DNA of 64,000 bases from Terebella lapidaria (taxonomy: Eukaryota; Annelida; Polychaeta; Terebellida; Terebellidae): assembly GCA_949152475.1 (NCBI GenBank), contig OX424567.1, forward strand, positions 18,315,402 through 18,379,401, read 5' to 3'. The notes under the pieces were generated by a model, which worked only from the letters and a program-made list of their open reading frames with translations, ran no database searches and had not been told where the DNA came from. A program made the translations under genes and the position numbers. Positions 1-12,539 of the stretch are shown piece by piece (positions within the stretch are counted from its first letter, which is position 1; every line of letters begins with the position of its first letter).

Positions 1-1022
1 GAAGACCTCGATGACCCCAAGGGTACATCAAAGGACGGACTTACATCCGCGTACACAGGACTTGAGTGGCCCTGAGGAACGACCCCAGCACCACCCGCCC
101 GATCGTGCCCTGATCGAGGACCAGGAGCACGACCGCCAAGTGAAGACTCCCGATCGCACGAACGATCGAGAGCCTCACCCCCAAACAAAGGGAACTCTCC
201 CCCCTCGAACCTCGAGACCGAGGACCCGAATGAGCCATCCAAGATGCTCCGTCGATCGAAGCCCGAAGCCTGATCGTCGCCCACCGAGAGGTCGGACGAA
301 GCCTGAGCCACATCGAAAATCGATGTGGTCTCAGCACCACGGCGCTTAGAGGAAGCACGCTTACTCTTCTTGGAAGGCCCCGGGGAAGAGAGGACGGACC
401 CCTCCACCTCGATCGGCCCCGACTGAGGGACGACGAAGGTGGAGTGCGGTTCCTTGGCTGCTTTCGCCTTGGCAAGAACTGAAACCTTCTTCTTAGAAGA
501 TTTCGACTTCTTGCCAGCAGGGGGAGCAAGCTCTCCCTGCGACGAAGGGGCAGCCGAAGAACCGGCCGGGACTCCCTGTCCAAGCAGGGAAGAGAGACCC
601 GGCAGGAGGGGACCCTGAAGGGACGATAACGACTGTGCAAAGAAAGATTGCACAGCCGCGTTGACCATGTCCTGTGTTAGCCCCAGGGGCTGGCTAACAC
701 CGGACGCAATCTGTGCCATCACAGGCGGAGTCTCCACCTCCATGGGCGACTGGCGGACTTGCGGAGCCGAAGCTTCCGCAAGCCTCAAAGCATCCCGACG
801 AGCCAACGAGGCTTCGGAATACTTTGCAGTCGCCTGCACGAAGGAAGAGGGACGCCAGAAACGACACAGATCACACCTCAAATCCTCCATAGATACCGGG
901 CCATGGTCTAAACAGTCGAAACACAAACTGTGTTTCTCCCCTCCTCGGAGGGTATTGACCAGACACTTCGGGCATGGACGTTCGTCCATGGCACCGGTAC
1001 CAATCGAGGATTGTGAAGTCAT
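1..1022 (-). CDS. Gag-like ORF of a retroelement (DIRS-like suspected), open at left edge
   Basis: Reading the minus strand from the ATG at 1022-1020, one frame stays open to the window edge (about 340 codons), so the C-terminus is missing. Near the N-terminus is a cysteine/histidine cluster: C17, C20, H31, C34, C37, C50 and C53 (spacing CxxC, HxxCxxC, CxxC). After this come a Ser/Pro/Ala-rich stretch, a lysine-rich basic patch and a long low-complexity Ser/Gly/Asp tail. A GC-rich ORF with an N-terminal Cys/His cluster and disordered tail resembles ORF1 (gag-like) proteins of DIRS-type tyrosine-recombinase retrotransposons. That family call is inference, because no RT or recombinase lies inside the window. 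Codon composition is much more GC-rich than the surroundings, as expected for a recent insertion. It could instead be a host gene exon. Confidence 0.5.
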   Translation of the reverse strand, partial: MTSQSSIGTGAMDERPCPKCLVNTLRGGEKHSLCFDCLDHGPVSMEDLRCDLCRFWRPSSFVQATAKYSEASLARRDALRLAEASAPQVRQSPMEVETPPVMAQIASGVSQPLGLTQDMVNAAVQSFFAQSLSSLQGPLLPGLSSLLGQGVPAGSSAAPSSQGELAPPAGKKSKSSKKKVSVLAKAKAAKEPHSTFVVPQSGPIEVEGSVLSSPGPSKKSKRASSKRRGAETTSIFDVAQASSDLSVGDDQASGFDRRSILDGSFGSSVSRFEGGEFPLFGGEALDRSCDRESSLGGRAPGPRSGHDRAGGAGVVPQGHSSPVYADVSPSFDVPLGSSRS

Positions 1023-1610
1023 GATCACACAAGGGAACTAACCACACACAGTAACAGGGCGGGCAAAATATGCAAACCTGAGACCGCGCTGAAAAAAGAA
1101 CCCTAAGAGGACTACGAATATATAAACTACAGTATACGTATACACAATATATACAGTAGAAAATTAACGTAGAACTATTGATAGATGTAAACAACAAGTA
1201 CACTATCAAGTACGACGGATGGACGATAATAGGGTGAACTGGCTATACAAATCGCTGACGATCTAGCAAGTAACAAACTATCGACCAATACTTATCCAAA
1301 TAGACACAAAACGATGTCTATGAACGTGGCAGGTGAAATTCCGTAAGAATATATCGCAAAAGTCTAGTTTGCAGACTAAATTCTACGAATTCACCGGGAA
1401 CCAAAATCCAAAGCTGCCAAGCAAAAATGGCGGTGGACAGAAAAGTGAAGCTTCTGCGCAGCTGCGCGCACATATGCGCGGCGGTTTTGGCGGCAAAAGG
1501 AGCGCTCGAGTCATGCAGGCAGACGATCGTGCCTTGCTTTCAGTACGCGAATTTCTATCCAGAACGATCCAAAGGATCGAAAAGGAGCATGTAGTAGTTT
1601 AGATTGGTGA
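1023..1610 (-). mobile_element. Probable 5' non-coding end of the gag-like retroelement
   Basis: This is the leader upstream of the minus-strand gag-like ORF. It holds an AT-rich block with a short palindrome around 1130-1150 and a GC-rich block at 1430-1540. Composition changes at about 1603, where AT-rich flank begins. The short plus-strand reading frame at 1333-1602 has no recognisable similarity and is probably not a gene. The element boundary is inferred from composition only; I found no clear terminal repeat or target duplication. Confidence 0.35.
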
Positions 1611-1832
1611 TGTATAAAATAAACTTCATCATAAACTTGTTCATATTCGGCATCCATAAGCAGTTGTATCGCAAAACATACATTGGCGCAACCATTGTTT
1701 GCTCGTATTTTGATGAAACATTAAAACCGCTATAAAAATCTTAAGCTGTGAGTTTGAAAAGGCCATCATGCATTTTTGTTAAGTATATGGGTTGGTAATA
1801 AATCAAAAATAAGTTTCGTTTGGTGCCCCCAG

Positions 1833-4185
1833 ATGGTACCAACTTCTCACCTGGCTCACCGACTACTACACATGTACGACGAGTTGACTTTGAACATATG
1901 GCTTAACTTGAGTTGATCCACACGATATTGTACAGGTAATACATCAACCATTGAAAATTGATCGGCACCAACATGAAAACGGGAGTGCTCACTCAACATA
2001 AACCTTAGGATTTTGTTTTGGGTAGTTTGAAGCCTATGTTTGTAGTGTTTGGAGATACCCGAATACCAGGCCACACTTGCATAATCGAACCGTGGCTGTA
2101 ATAGAGCTGACACCAGGAGTTTTTTATATTTGAAAGGAAAATTAATGCAGTTTCTGTACAGAAATTTGAGTTTGTTCGTACATTTCGAGATTACATTTGC
2201 GGCATTCACATTACCCGAAAAACATTGGTCAATTACTAAGCCCAAATATGTTACTTCATATTTAGGTGTAATTTGTCTACCATTACATTCAACATTTAGT
2301 TGGTTTACAATACTCAACTTCCTGCTGGAGGCGAACAGAATTGATTCAGTTTTGCCCAAGTGAATAGAGAGTTTGTTGTTTATAAGCCAGTCACATACTT
2401 TATGTAGTTCTCGAGTGATGGTACTTTCGATTGTTTCAACATTTTTGTGGGATACAATCAAAGCTGAGTCTTCAGCATATAGTAGAAGTTTACAGTCGGT
2501 GGACGCAGGCATGTCATTTATATAAACCAGGAACAATGAAGGTCCCAAAATGGACCCCTGAGGAACACCACACGTGATGGTCATAGATTCTGAGTATGTA
2601 CCTTTTACATCAACGACTTGTTTTCGGTTACACAAATATGATTCAAACCATTTACCTGATTGGTCATTTACACCCATGGCGGACAACTTGCTAGTCAATA
2701 TACAATGATTTACCGTGTCGAACGCTTTTTGCAGGTCTACTACCACCATACCAGTGTATTTATCGTGGTCAGCCTGTAGTTTAAGATCCACTATGTCAAT
2801 CAAACAAGTGTCTGTGGAATGATTTGTGCGAAAACCTGACTGGTGTTCATACAGCAAGTGAGATGATTCCATATATTGCCTAAGTTGTCTGTACGAGATC
2901 TTTTCAAAGATCTTTGAAACAACACTCAGTACAGAAAGCGGCCTATAATTACCACTACATGCTTTGTTACCCTTTTTATATAATGGGACCACTCTGGCGG
3001 ATTTGAGTTCATTTGGAAATTCACTACTTTGTACAGACAAGTTGTAAATATAAGACAGTGGTCTGGCTATAACCTAGCCGAGTCCTTTACAAAGCGAGCT
3101 GGGAGACTATCTAGGCCAGTGGCTTTGCGGGTGTTGATTTCATTGATTAAACTGGAGATATCTTCCTTTGTCACAGTTGTCAAATTAAATTTACTAATAG
3201 GCACCTTGCCTTTATAGTACTCACTGACGAAATTTGGACCAAAATAATTTGAACATTGTGGTAATTCCTCAACCAGATTAGATGCAACTTTAGTGAAATA
3301 GGAATTAAATTCATTGGCCACCCTATTTTTATCAAACACCAATTCCTCGTCAATAGTAAGGCTAACTTGACCACCTGTTGTACCTTTTTTGTTACCACCT
3401 AATGAATTAACAGTTTTCCACAACTTTTTGGGGTCGTCTTTATGCGAGTGTACAAGATCTTCATAATACTGTTGTTTTTGCTTTTCGTTTCAGGTAGTTT
3501 ACTTTGTTCCTAGCTTCTAGAAATTTGTTGTAGTCCTCAGCATGTTTAGAACTTTTGAACCTTTTTAGAAATTTATCTCTAGTTCTGATCAATTCAAGGA
3601 TATCACAGGACATCCATGGGTCAGAGTCTTGCTTCATACGTATTTGTTTTAAGGGAGACACTTTGTCTAGTACAGACAGAAAGATGCCGGTAAACAGATT
3701 CCATGCTTGGTTTACACATGTATACTCGTAAATGGGATTCCAGTTAGATTCATTTAAATACCATACAAATTCATCTTTGTCATAGTTTTTCAACGATCGT
3801 ATGGTGACATAATTGTGACAAACATGCTTGAGCTTTTTGCGAGAGCAGTACACAAGGAAATGATCACTCAGACCCATTGTTATAACACCAGATTGTGATA
3901 TTTTGTTGCTATCCGTAACCAGTAGGAGATCGATGACTGATTGACTATTTGGACATACTCTAGTGGGAGAATTGATTAACTGATACAAGCTATGACTACT
4001 ACAGAAATCTCTGAAAGACTTGTACAAAATACTGTCTCTGTTACCTTGTACATCCGTATTGAAATCACCTAAAATTACCATGTCGGTGACATCTATGTCA
4101 CATTTACTAAAAGCCATTTCTAGTTTAGCGTAAAAGTCAGTTTGTTTGGGTGGACGATAACAAACACCTGTTAAAATCGGGCATG
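1833..4185 (-). mobile_element. 5'-truncated, inactivated LINE (endonuclease plus reverse transcriptase), Jockey/CR1-like
   Basis: Minus-strand non-LTR retrotransposon. From high to low coordinates it has the C-terminal half of an apurinic endonuclease (a YRPP motif near 4160-4140, then GDFN, then SDHF near 3860), a linker, and a full RT core. RT motifs include VDLQKAFDTV, GVPQGSILGP and the catalytic box near 2500, followed by the thumb region ending at the stop near 1856. The reading frame is broken near 3485 and near 3075. The catalytic box reads YAED where the family has YADD, so one catalytic aspartate is replaced by glutamate. The 5' end, including the first half of the endonuclease, is missing, as is usual for LINE copies. 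Motif style suits the CR1/L2/Daphne side of the Jockey superfamily; the clade is not resolved. Confidence 0.88.
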
Positions 4186-5007
4186 TATGTCTTGTTTATA
4201 AGGATCAGGAACATAATTCGACGTATATTCCAGCTAAATCTGAGCATTTGTATGAGCGGAATACCAACCAGCAGCTTGAAATGATTTTATACTTACAAAT
4301 GATTTATGAAAGTTGCCTATCAGTAGTAATACATATTCTCACACCGGTTTTCTATTGTTTGTTGCCGATATCACGCTGTTCAGGCGTATGATCGTGGGGA
4401 AATTTTAGTCTGACCAGTTGGATACAATACATATAACACTTAATTTATACCTTTAAATGCCAGGTTTAGGTTTACAGGGAATTTTCCACTTCTTCATAGT
4501 TGTCAATAATAACTCAAATTCTACAAACAACTCACTGTCACATTTCCTTCTCATCAGTTTTTGGGTTAAAAGTGACATTTTTCTGCAGGTTGAGCATATT
4601 ATGTGTTTTCCAACATTTCACGTGACTTGCGAAATACGCATTGTCATATGCAATAAATTCCTGGTTGCAAACGTGATGTTAGCTTGCTGGGTTGATTCGT
4701 CCAAACCAAACTTAAGGGGAATCGCCTAGGAATTTTTATTGTCACGCAAACCATACCAGCGTACGTTTTTGTCCATATTTCCGCAAATTCTGATTGTCTG
4801 TTTAATGGATATACTATGTTAAAACGAGGATTTGTTATCATAGTCTATGAATATAGATAACTGAATATACGCAATAGATAACAAGGTAGAAAATTCCTCG
4901 TGACGATGATGTTCGCGATGATACTAGCACAACAATAAGTTCATATGTTCGTGATCACGAAACAAGAATTAGTTTTCTGAAATACACAGCCAAAATTATG
5001 AAATATG
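4186..5007. other. AT-rich stretch without recognisable gene
   Basis: No domain, splice-consistent exon or repeat boundary is visible. The open frame at 4457-4729 (+) has no recognisable similarity and no coding signature. Confidence 0.4.
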
Positions 5008-5535
5008 ATATATTTACATTCCTATGTCACCGGCATATGGTGTGTTTGTTTCTCAACTTATACGCTATTCCAGAGCTAGTTGCAAATATGAGGACTTTGT
5101 CTATCGAAGTGCCCAGCTAGTCTCTAACTGCTGCGACAACATGGACAAGGATATGTTATACCAAGACTTATAGCTGCGTTTAAGAAATTCTATGGACGTC
5201 ATCATGATCTGGTTGATAAATACACCAAATCCATGTCTGCCATGCAACTAGATCTATTTTCATGTTAATTTTTGGAAATTCATGACGGGTGCCACTAGTG
5301 GGGCAGGAAATGCTCACTCTTTCCGGAACACCTGATTTCACCTCCTAATGGCCATTTTTGGGGTTTCATGAGTTTCCCTGTCATTTTTGTTTTCTCTCAC
5401 TTCGTATGCCTGATATGACTTTCTGTCCCCGGACTATGAGATTGGATAACGGACCTTGTTTTGTTTGCTCGGAATACTTAATACTGGGTATTGATTCCAC
5501 GTCTATGTACAATATACAAGCAAGTTCATCCAGAT
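5008..5535 (+). mobile_element. 3' end of a reverse-transcriptase retroelement (same family as 26390-27480)
   Basis: The last part of an RT ORF is visible at about 5008-5267 in shifting frames (SQLIRYSRAS-like, then a conserved KFYGRHHDLV-like segment), with a stop at 5265-5267. A 3' region to about 5535 follows. Coding and 3' regions match the minus-strand copy at 26390-26860 closely in reverse complement, including the segment with tgataaatacaccaaatcca. Frames are broken near 5040 and 5170, so the copy is dead. The class is uncertain; it is probably Penelope-like. Confidence 0.65.
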
Positions 5536-5696
5536 GCTTCTTTTTCTAGTAGGCCTATGCACGTCGACGAAAGTCTGGCGTATTGCGAAAGTGTAAGCTC
5601 CATTTGTTATTGCATTACATGAAAAGAACGAGCCGTGGCAAAAAAAACCGACTTGCTTGCTAAAATTTCTGAGTTGATTGTAAGAAATGATTTCCA

Positions 5697-7088
5697 TTAA
5701 GGGGTCGTTACCCTCGCCATATTCTAGTCAGTGATGCGCACTGAATATTTTTGAAAATGTTTTTTCTTGAAGAAATGAACACATATTTCACATAAATGTT
5801 ATATTATCATATTAATAATTAATTTAAAAGCATTTTACGCGCAGTTATTATGCATCTTATGTTAAAATTGGTGAAATTGACTACCAAAATTTCGGGACAT
5901 CCGTTCTTGTGGAAAAAGTCGATTACGAATGTTCCTAGTATTTTTCTGAGCATTACTACATATGCTAGTTTATGAGCCGAGAAATATTTTTTTGAAATTC
6001 AAATCCATTGCATCACAAATGATTTTTGAAGTTCAGACATTTATGGACAACTGAAAATTTTTCCCAAGTGGCCAGCACAGGCACTATTTTTTAACCCTTC
6101 AAGACACTGCCACAGTGAGAGGGAGACTTCAATATCATATGCTCCACTGTGCACAATTCACACTGGCCTTTACATGTAGACTGCTACATGCTAGGGCTTC
6201 TGTGTGCATTGGGCCATGACACTACTCTATTCACCTGATCAATGCAAATAATAACCCGTATTTCCAAAGTGACAGTTATAAGTTTAAAACTTCTGGGGAA
6301 GTAACATCTTCTTGCATTTGGCATAATTCATAACACTCTGTGTTCATCAAATAACTAACAGTACATGTATGTCTTCACTGACCCTATTGTGCGTAATGCT
6401 CGGTCTATGCATACAAAGAACACAAACCCCAAGCTAGATACAGGATACACCCTGATCCCAATAACATGTAAATGTAGATATCACCAGGCTTTTGATTCAT
6501 TGTCATCATGATTACATGTGACATTAAAGTATCATTATTGCACATGGGTTGTGTCAACATAATTGATGTGAAATTCACACAGTGGTAGCATTTTATTAGT
6601 ACAATTCATCTTTTGACATACATGGATCACAGGTATGATATCAAACATACCAGACAAGAAATGTCATGAATAAATAGTGTATTTGGTAGTATACTCCTTA
6701 CCCATATGTTTATCTTACAAAGTTTGTACATGGAAGGTAAACAAGAACAAAATAAATCAAATATAATACCAATCAAAAAGATTATGAATTTATCATAATT
6801 GGCAAACAATATTGCACATGGCCACTTGATACACTGCCATTCAAATCTTCATAATGTATTTCTGACCTACACATGTGTATCAATAACAAATTTTTGATAC
6901 ATACACTGTGTTGGCCACTTTATCCATTAAAATATAAAATATGAAAATATTATTAATTGGCCATTGAATCCCCAAATTGCTGTTGTATAAGATATCCAAT
7001 TGTCTTATAGTGACATTACAATACCCAAAATGGTGGTAAGCAATTCTGTGCAGGTGTTTCAGAATTACAGATCCAACATGCACTTAAT

Positions 7089-7128
<40 letters not shown>

Positions 7129-9015
7129 TTAATATACATGTATATATTGGTGCAAACTTCAAAACACAAGTTGTTGTTATGCTTTGACATCCATATTGTT
7201 GGCCAACTGGATGATTGCTCCTGGGTGCCTGTCATTGGGGATCAGTCAAGTGGTGTGGAGCTGCTATTGCCTGTCTTCTGATTGAGACTTGAACCAGGAT
7301 TTATGGAGATTCTGGTTGTGTTGTCTTCTGGCTGAGCTGTCGGGAAAGTGGTGTGGAGTTGTCAGCAACATGTGGAGTCATCTGGAGTCAGAAAAATATG
7401 AGATGATGGATTTGTCACATGGCACTCTAATCTGTTGCTGATACCAATCACATTGCCTTGAATTGATCATTGGAATATTACAATCAAGTAAACTTCTTGA
7501 TTTAGAGAAATATATATATGTTGGTGATATGAATAACTCATATAGTGGCTTATTGATAATTACCTTATATACTTGTGCCAATCAGGCCACCTGATTTAAA
7601 TTTCTTGACATACATATAGATATACATCTACATACAGTTTAACCACGAACTTATGGAATAGGTACTCATAGATACTTGATCAGTGTTGATAGAGACGGGG
7701 CTCCAATATACAGAATGCTTAAATAACATGTACGTACCTGAACAAATATAATATTATATTACCTATTTGTGAAAATGAACTCCCAATGTGCAAGAAGGGT
7801 CGAAAGAGGGTTAATAATCCGCCCCAGGACATGTGTTCGACGATTTTCCGTGTGGTTCCATGCGATCACTGACCGAGACTGGACTTGAGCAGCTAGTGAG
7901 TATTGCTCTTCACATTGAACTCAAAACCCTGTGCACGGATTTCAACGGATTTCTCACCGGAGCGAATACAAACTCACGTGGTGAGCGATATGTCAGTTAT
8001 CGTCTGGAAACATGGTTTTCAGTGTTTGTCATTCCCCGATCTACAACAATTCTTTGTCTATGAACTAATATGTCTTCGATTATGTACATAATTCTGGGAT
8101 TACCTCCGTCATATGCCGATATACATGCATAACACATGGGACTGTTGGTGCCTCGCGGGAAAACATTTGGAGACGAAGCTACCGAATCTCATAGTCGCAA
8201 AATATGGTCTTCACAACCGAAGGAAATATTCCGAGGATGACCGCTACCAATTGATATCACAAAACACATGTAATGTGTCGTACTGCGAACATTTCCTGCC
8301 GTAGTCCCGTTCAGTATTCAGAAAGTGGATTATTTGGTGTGATCAATGGATTATACAGATTACCAGAATCGACATGACCAAAGATAAGTCTCGCGTAAGG
8401 ATACATTAAACTTTGACCTGGGAAATATGTAAACACGATTTCGTGGCACCTGACGTTGAAAGTAGCCGATGTTCAGACTCAATTTTACGGGGGAAAACGC
8501 AATGTCACATGGCTGTGGATAGCTCGTTATGGGGTCTACGATGTACCAATCCCAAGTAAGTCGGCTATTCTTTGAAAATCATCAAAATAATAGATGATAT
8601 TTCAAGTCTGTGTGTTGTCCAAATCCACGTGAAATTTTGAAAATGGCGCATTTCGTAAATGTGTCAAAGACAGTCGGGCATTTTGTGACAAAATGTAGGC
8701 AGTAAATTCAAAAAGTAATTCTCGGCTCATAGACACTGACTGCTCCACTATGTAAAAAGTCGATGTATTCTAAATATTACGTGGTTGATATTGAGAACGG
8801 ATGTACCAACTTTATCGTTATGATCCGGAATGATCCAGACGTTTCAGGTCGAAGATTGTATTTTTCTAAAACAAGAAAATGACTCCTCTATTCACTCCAA
8901 CTGCAAAAAGTCACTTCGGACTACCAGAAGTTTTATGACAAATGCTCATATTTTGTATGCGGTACTAAAGTCGTGAAATTTACTGCCAACAATCGGCAGG
9001 GTTTCACCATCTTAA
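5697..9015 (+). mobile_element. TTAA-flanked DNA transposon, copy 1
   Basis: A 3.31 kb element bounded by TTAA at 5697-5700 and 9012-9015. One end reads ggggtcgttaccctcgccat and the other, read inward, starts gatggtgaaaccctgccg. The two ends are imperfect inverted repeats sharing ACCCT-GCC-AT, and both subterminal regions share acatccgttct and gagccgaga. TTAA target duplication with G-rich 5' termini fits Kolobok better than piggyBac (inference). Internal open frames such as 7833-8063 and 8113-8304 are present in all three copies, but none shows a transposase motif I recognise, and they are interrupted by stops. The copies may be non-autonomous or have a spliced transposase. An uninterrupted TA microsatellite lies at 7094-7124. 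Confidence 0.8.
7094..7124. repeat. (TA)n microsatellite
   Basis: Pure TA dinucleotide run inside transposon copy 1. Copies 2 and 3 have only a few TA units at the equivalent place, so it expanded after the copies separated. Confidence 0.95.
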
Positions 9016-9178
9016 GTTCAACACCTGAGGATAGTCAGATCGCTAATTCGCTTGAGTAGAGTTGTGGTCACTGTAACGCATACAGCGTAATCCGCTCATG
9101 TGCCCCGACCGCTGCAGCGAGTGAGACATTATGAATGCTGCATGCTCTTACCGACAATTTGGGCCCAAGTAGCGCACC
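9016..9178. other. Spacer between head-to-head transposon copies
   Basis: 163 bp of unique sequence separating the inner TTAA sites of copies 1 and 2. It forms the loop of the large inverted repeat. No gene is seen. Confidence 0.8.
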
Positions 9179-12100
9179 TTAAGATGGTGAAACCCTGCCG
9201 ATTGTTGGCAGTAAATTTCACGACTTTAGTACCGCATACAAAATATGAGCATTTGTCATAAAACTTCTGGTAGTCCGAAGTGACTTTTTGCAGTTGGAGT
9301 GAATAGAGGAGTAATTTTCTTGTTTTAGAAAAATACAATCTTCGACCTGAAACGTCTGGATCATTCCGGATCATAACGATAAAGTTGGTACATCCGTTCT
9401 CATTATCAACCACGTAATCTTTAGAATACATCGACTTTTTACATAGTGGAGCAGTCAGTGTCTATGAGCCGAGAATTACTTTTTGAATTTACCGCCTACA
9501 TTTGTCACAAAATGCCCGACTGTCTTTGACACATTTACGAAATGCGCCATTTTCAAAATATCACGTGGATTTGGACAACACACAGACTTGAAATATCATC
9601 TATTATTTTGATGATTTTCAAAGAATAGCTGACTTACTTGGGATTGGTACATCGTATACTCCATAACGAGCTATCCACAGCCATGTGACAATGCGTTTTC
9701 CCCCGTAAAATTGAGTCTGAACATCGGCTACTTTCAACGTCAGGTGCCATGAAATCGTGTTTACATATTTCCCAGGTCAAAGCTTGATGTATCCTTACGC
9801 ATGTTACGCGAGACTTATCTTTGGTCATGTCAATTCTGGTAATCGGTAAAATCCATTGATCACACCAAATAATCCACTTCCTGAATACTGAACGGGACTA
9901 CGGCAGAAAATGTTCGCAGTACGACACATTACATGTGTTTTGTGATATCAATTGGTAGCGGTCATCCTCGGAATATTTCCTTCGGTTGTGAAGACCATAT
10001 TTTGCGACTATGAGATTCGGTAGCTTCGTCTCCAAATGATTTCCCGCGAGGCACCAACAGTCCCATGTGTTATGCATGTATATCGGCATATGACGGAGGT
10101 AATCCCAGAAATATGTACATAATCGAAGACATATTAGCTCATAGACAAAGAATTGTTGTAGATCGGGGAATGACAAACACTGAAAACCATGTTTCCAGAC
10201 GATAACTGACATATCGCTCACCACGTGAGTTTGTATTCGCTCCGGTGAAAAAGCCGTTGAAATCCGTGCACAGGGTTTTGAGTTCAATGTGAAGAGCAAT
10301 ACTCACTAGCTGCTCAAGTCCAGTCTCGGTCAGTGATCGCATGGAACCACACGGAAAATCGTCGAGCACATGTCCTGGGGCGGATTATTAACCCTCTTTC
10401 GACCCTTCTTGCACATTGGGAGTTCATTTTCACAAATAGGTAATATAATATTATATTTGTTCAGGTACGTACACGTAATTTAAGCATTCTGTATATTGGA
10501 GCCCCGTCTCTATCAACACTGATCAAGTATCTATTAGTACCTATTCCATAAGTTCGTGGTTAAATACATTTCGATAACAAAATGAAACTGTATGTAGATG
10601 TATATCTATATGTATGTCAAGAAATTTAATTAGGTGCCCTGATTGGCACAAGTATATGAGGTAATTATCAATAAGCATCTATATGAGTTATTCATATCAC
10701 CAACGTATATATATTTCACTAAATCAAGAAGTTTACTTGATTGTAATATTCCAATGATCAATTCAAGGCAATGCGATTGGTATCAGCAACAGAATAGAGT
10801 GCCATCTGACAAATCCATCATCTCATATTTTTCTGACTCCAGATGACTCCAGATGTTGCTGACAACTCCACACCACTTTCCTGACAGCTCAGCCAGAAGA
10901 CAACACAACCAGAAGCTCCATAAATCCTGGTTCAAGTCTCAATCAGAAGACAGGCAATAGCAGCTCCACACCACTTGACTGATCCCCCAATGACAGGCAC
11001 CCAGGAGCAATCATTATGTTGGCCAACAATATGGATGTCAAAGCATAACAACAACTTGTGTTTCAAAGTTTGCACCAATATATACATGTATATTAAAACA
11101 ATATATATATAAATTCAAATTAAGTGCATGTTGGATCTGTAGTTCTGAAACACCTGTACAGAATTGCATACCACCATTTTGGGTATTGTAATGTCACTAT
11201 AAGACAATTGGATATCTTATACAACAGCAATTTGGGGATTCAATGGCCAATTGATAATATTTTCATATTTTATATTTTAATGGATAAAGTGGCCAACACA
11301 TTGTATGTATCAAAAATTTGTTATTGATACACATGTGTAGGTCAGAAATACATTATGAAGATTTGAATGGCAGTGTATCAAGAGGCCATGTGCAATATTG
11401 TTTGCCAATTATGATAAATTCATAATCTTTTTGATTGGTATTATATTTGATTTATTTTGTTCTTGTTTACCTTCCATGTACAAACTTTGTAAGATAAACA
11501 TATGGATAAGGAGTATACTACCAAATACACTATTTATTCATGACATTTCTTGTCTGGTATGTTTGATATCATACCTGTGATCCATGTATGTCAAAAGATG
11601 AAGTGCTTCAATTCATAACTCATGAATTGTACTAATAAAATGCTACCACTGTGTGAATTTCACATCAATTATGTTGACACAACCCATGTGCAATAATGGT
11701 ACTTTAATGTCACATGTAATCATGATGACAATGAATCAAAAGCCTGGTGATATTTACATTTACATGTTATTGGGATCAGGGTGTATCCTGTATCTAGCTT
11801 GGGGTTTGTGTTCTTTGTATGCATAGACACAAGCATTATGCACAATAGGGTCAGTGAATACATACATGTACTGTTAGTTATTTGATGAACACAGAGTGTT
11901 ATGAATTATGACAAATGCAAGAAGATGTTACTTCCCCAGAAGTTTGAAACTTATAACTGTCACTTTGAAAATACGGGTTATTATTTGCATTGATCAGGTG
12001 AATAGAGTAGTGTCATGGCCCAATGCACACAGAAGCCCTAGCATGTAGCAATCTACATGTAAAAGCCAGTGTGAAGTGTTCACAGTGGAGCATGTGATAT

Positions 12101-12534
12101 TGAAGTCTCCCTCTCACTGTGGCAGTGTCTTGAAGGGTTAAAAAATAGTGCCTGTGCTGGCCACTTGGGAAAAATTGTTAGTTGTCAATAAATGTCTGAA
12201 CTTCAAAAATCATTTGTGATGCAATGGATTTGAATTTCAAAAAAATATTTCTCGGCTCATAAACTAGCATATGTAGTAATGCTCAGAAAAATACTTGGAA
12301 CATTCGTAATCAACTTTTTCCACAAGAACGGATGTCCCGAAATTTTGGTAGTCAATTTCACCAATTTTAACATAAGATGCATAATAACTGCGCGTCAAAT
12401 GCTTTAAATTAGTTATTAAGATGATAATATTACATTTATGTGAAATATGTGTTCATTTCTTCAAAAAAAAACATTTTCAAAAATATTCAGTGCGCATCAC
12501 TGACTAAAATATGGCGAGGGTAACAACCCCTTAA
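9179..12534 (-). mobile_element. TTAA-flanked DNA transposon, copy 2 (inverted relative to copy 1)
   Basis: Bounded by TTAA at 9179-9182 and 12531-12534, with 3.35 kb between. It is almost the exact reverse complement of copy 1 along its full length; for example the frame at 7833-8063 (+) recurs at 10139-10369 (-), and 6627-6809 (-) recurs at 11398-11580 (+). Differences are scattered substitutions and small indels. It is joined to copy 3 by only five bases, ctctg, between two TTAA sites. Confidence 0.8.
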
Positions 12535-12539
12535 CTCTG

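Noticed and set aside
41..640. 199-codon minus-strand frame at the left edge
   Set aside because: It is an Arg/Ser-rich shadow of the gag-like frame, which is open over the same bases and beyond and contains the Cys/His cluster.
7833..8304. Conserved frames repeated in three places as evidence for a real gene
   Set aside because: Conservation reflects recent copying of the whole transposon, not selection; stops separate the pieces and no known motif is present. Kept only as an open question on the transposase.
5697..9182. Interpretation of the TTAA copies as a piggyBac element
   Set aside because: The termini start with G-rich rather than the usual CCC bases and no piggyBac transposase motif is seen. 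A Kolobok-like assignment is preferred but unproven.
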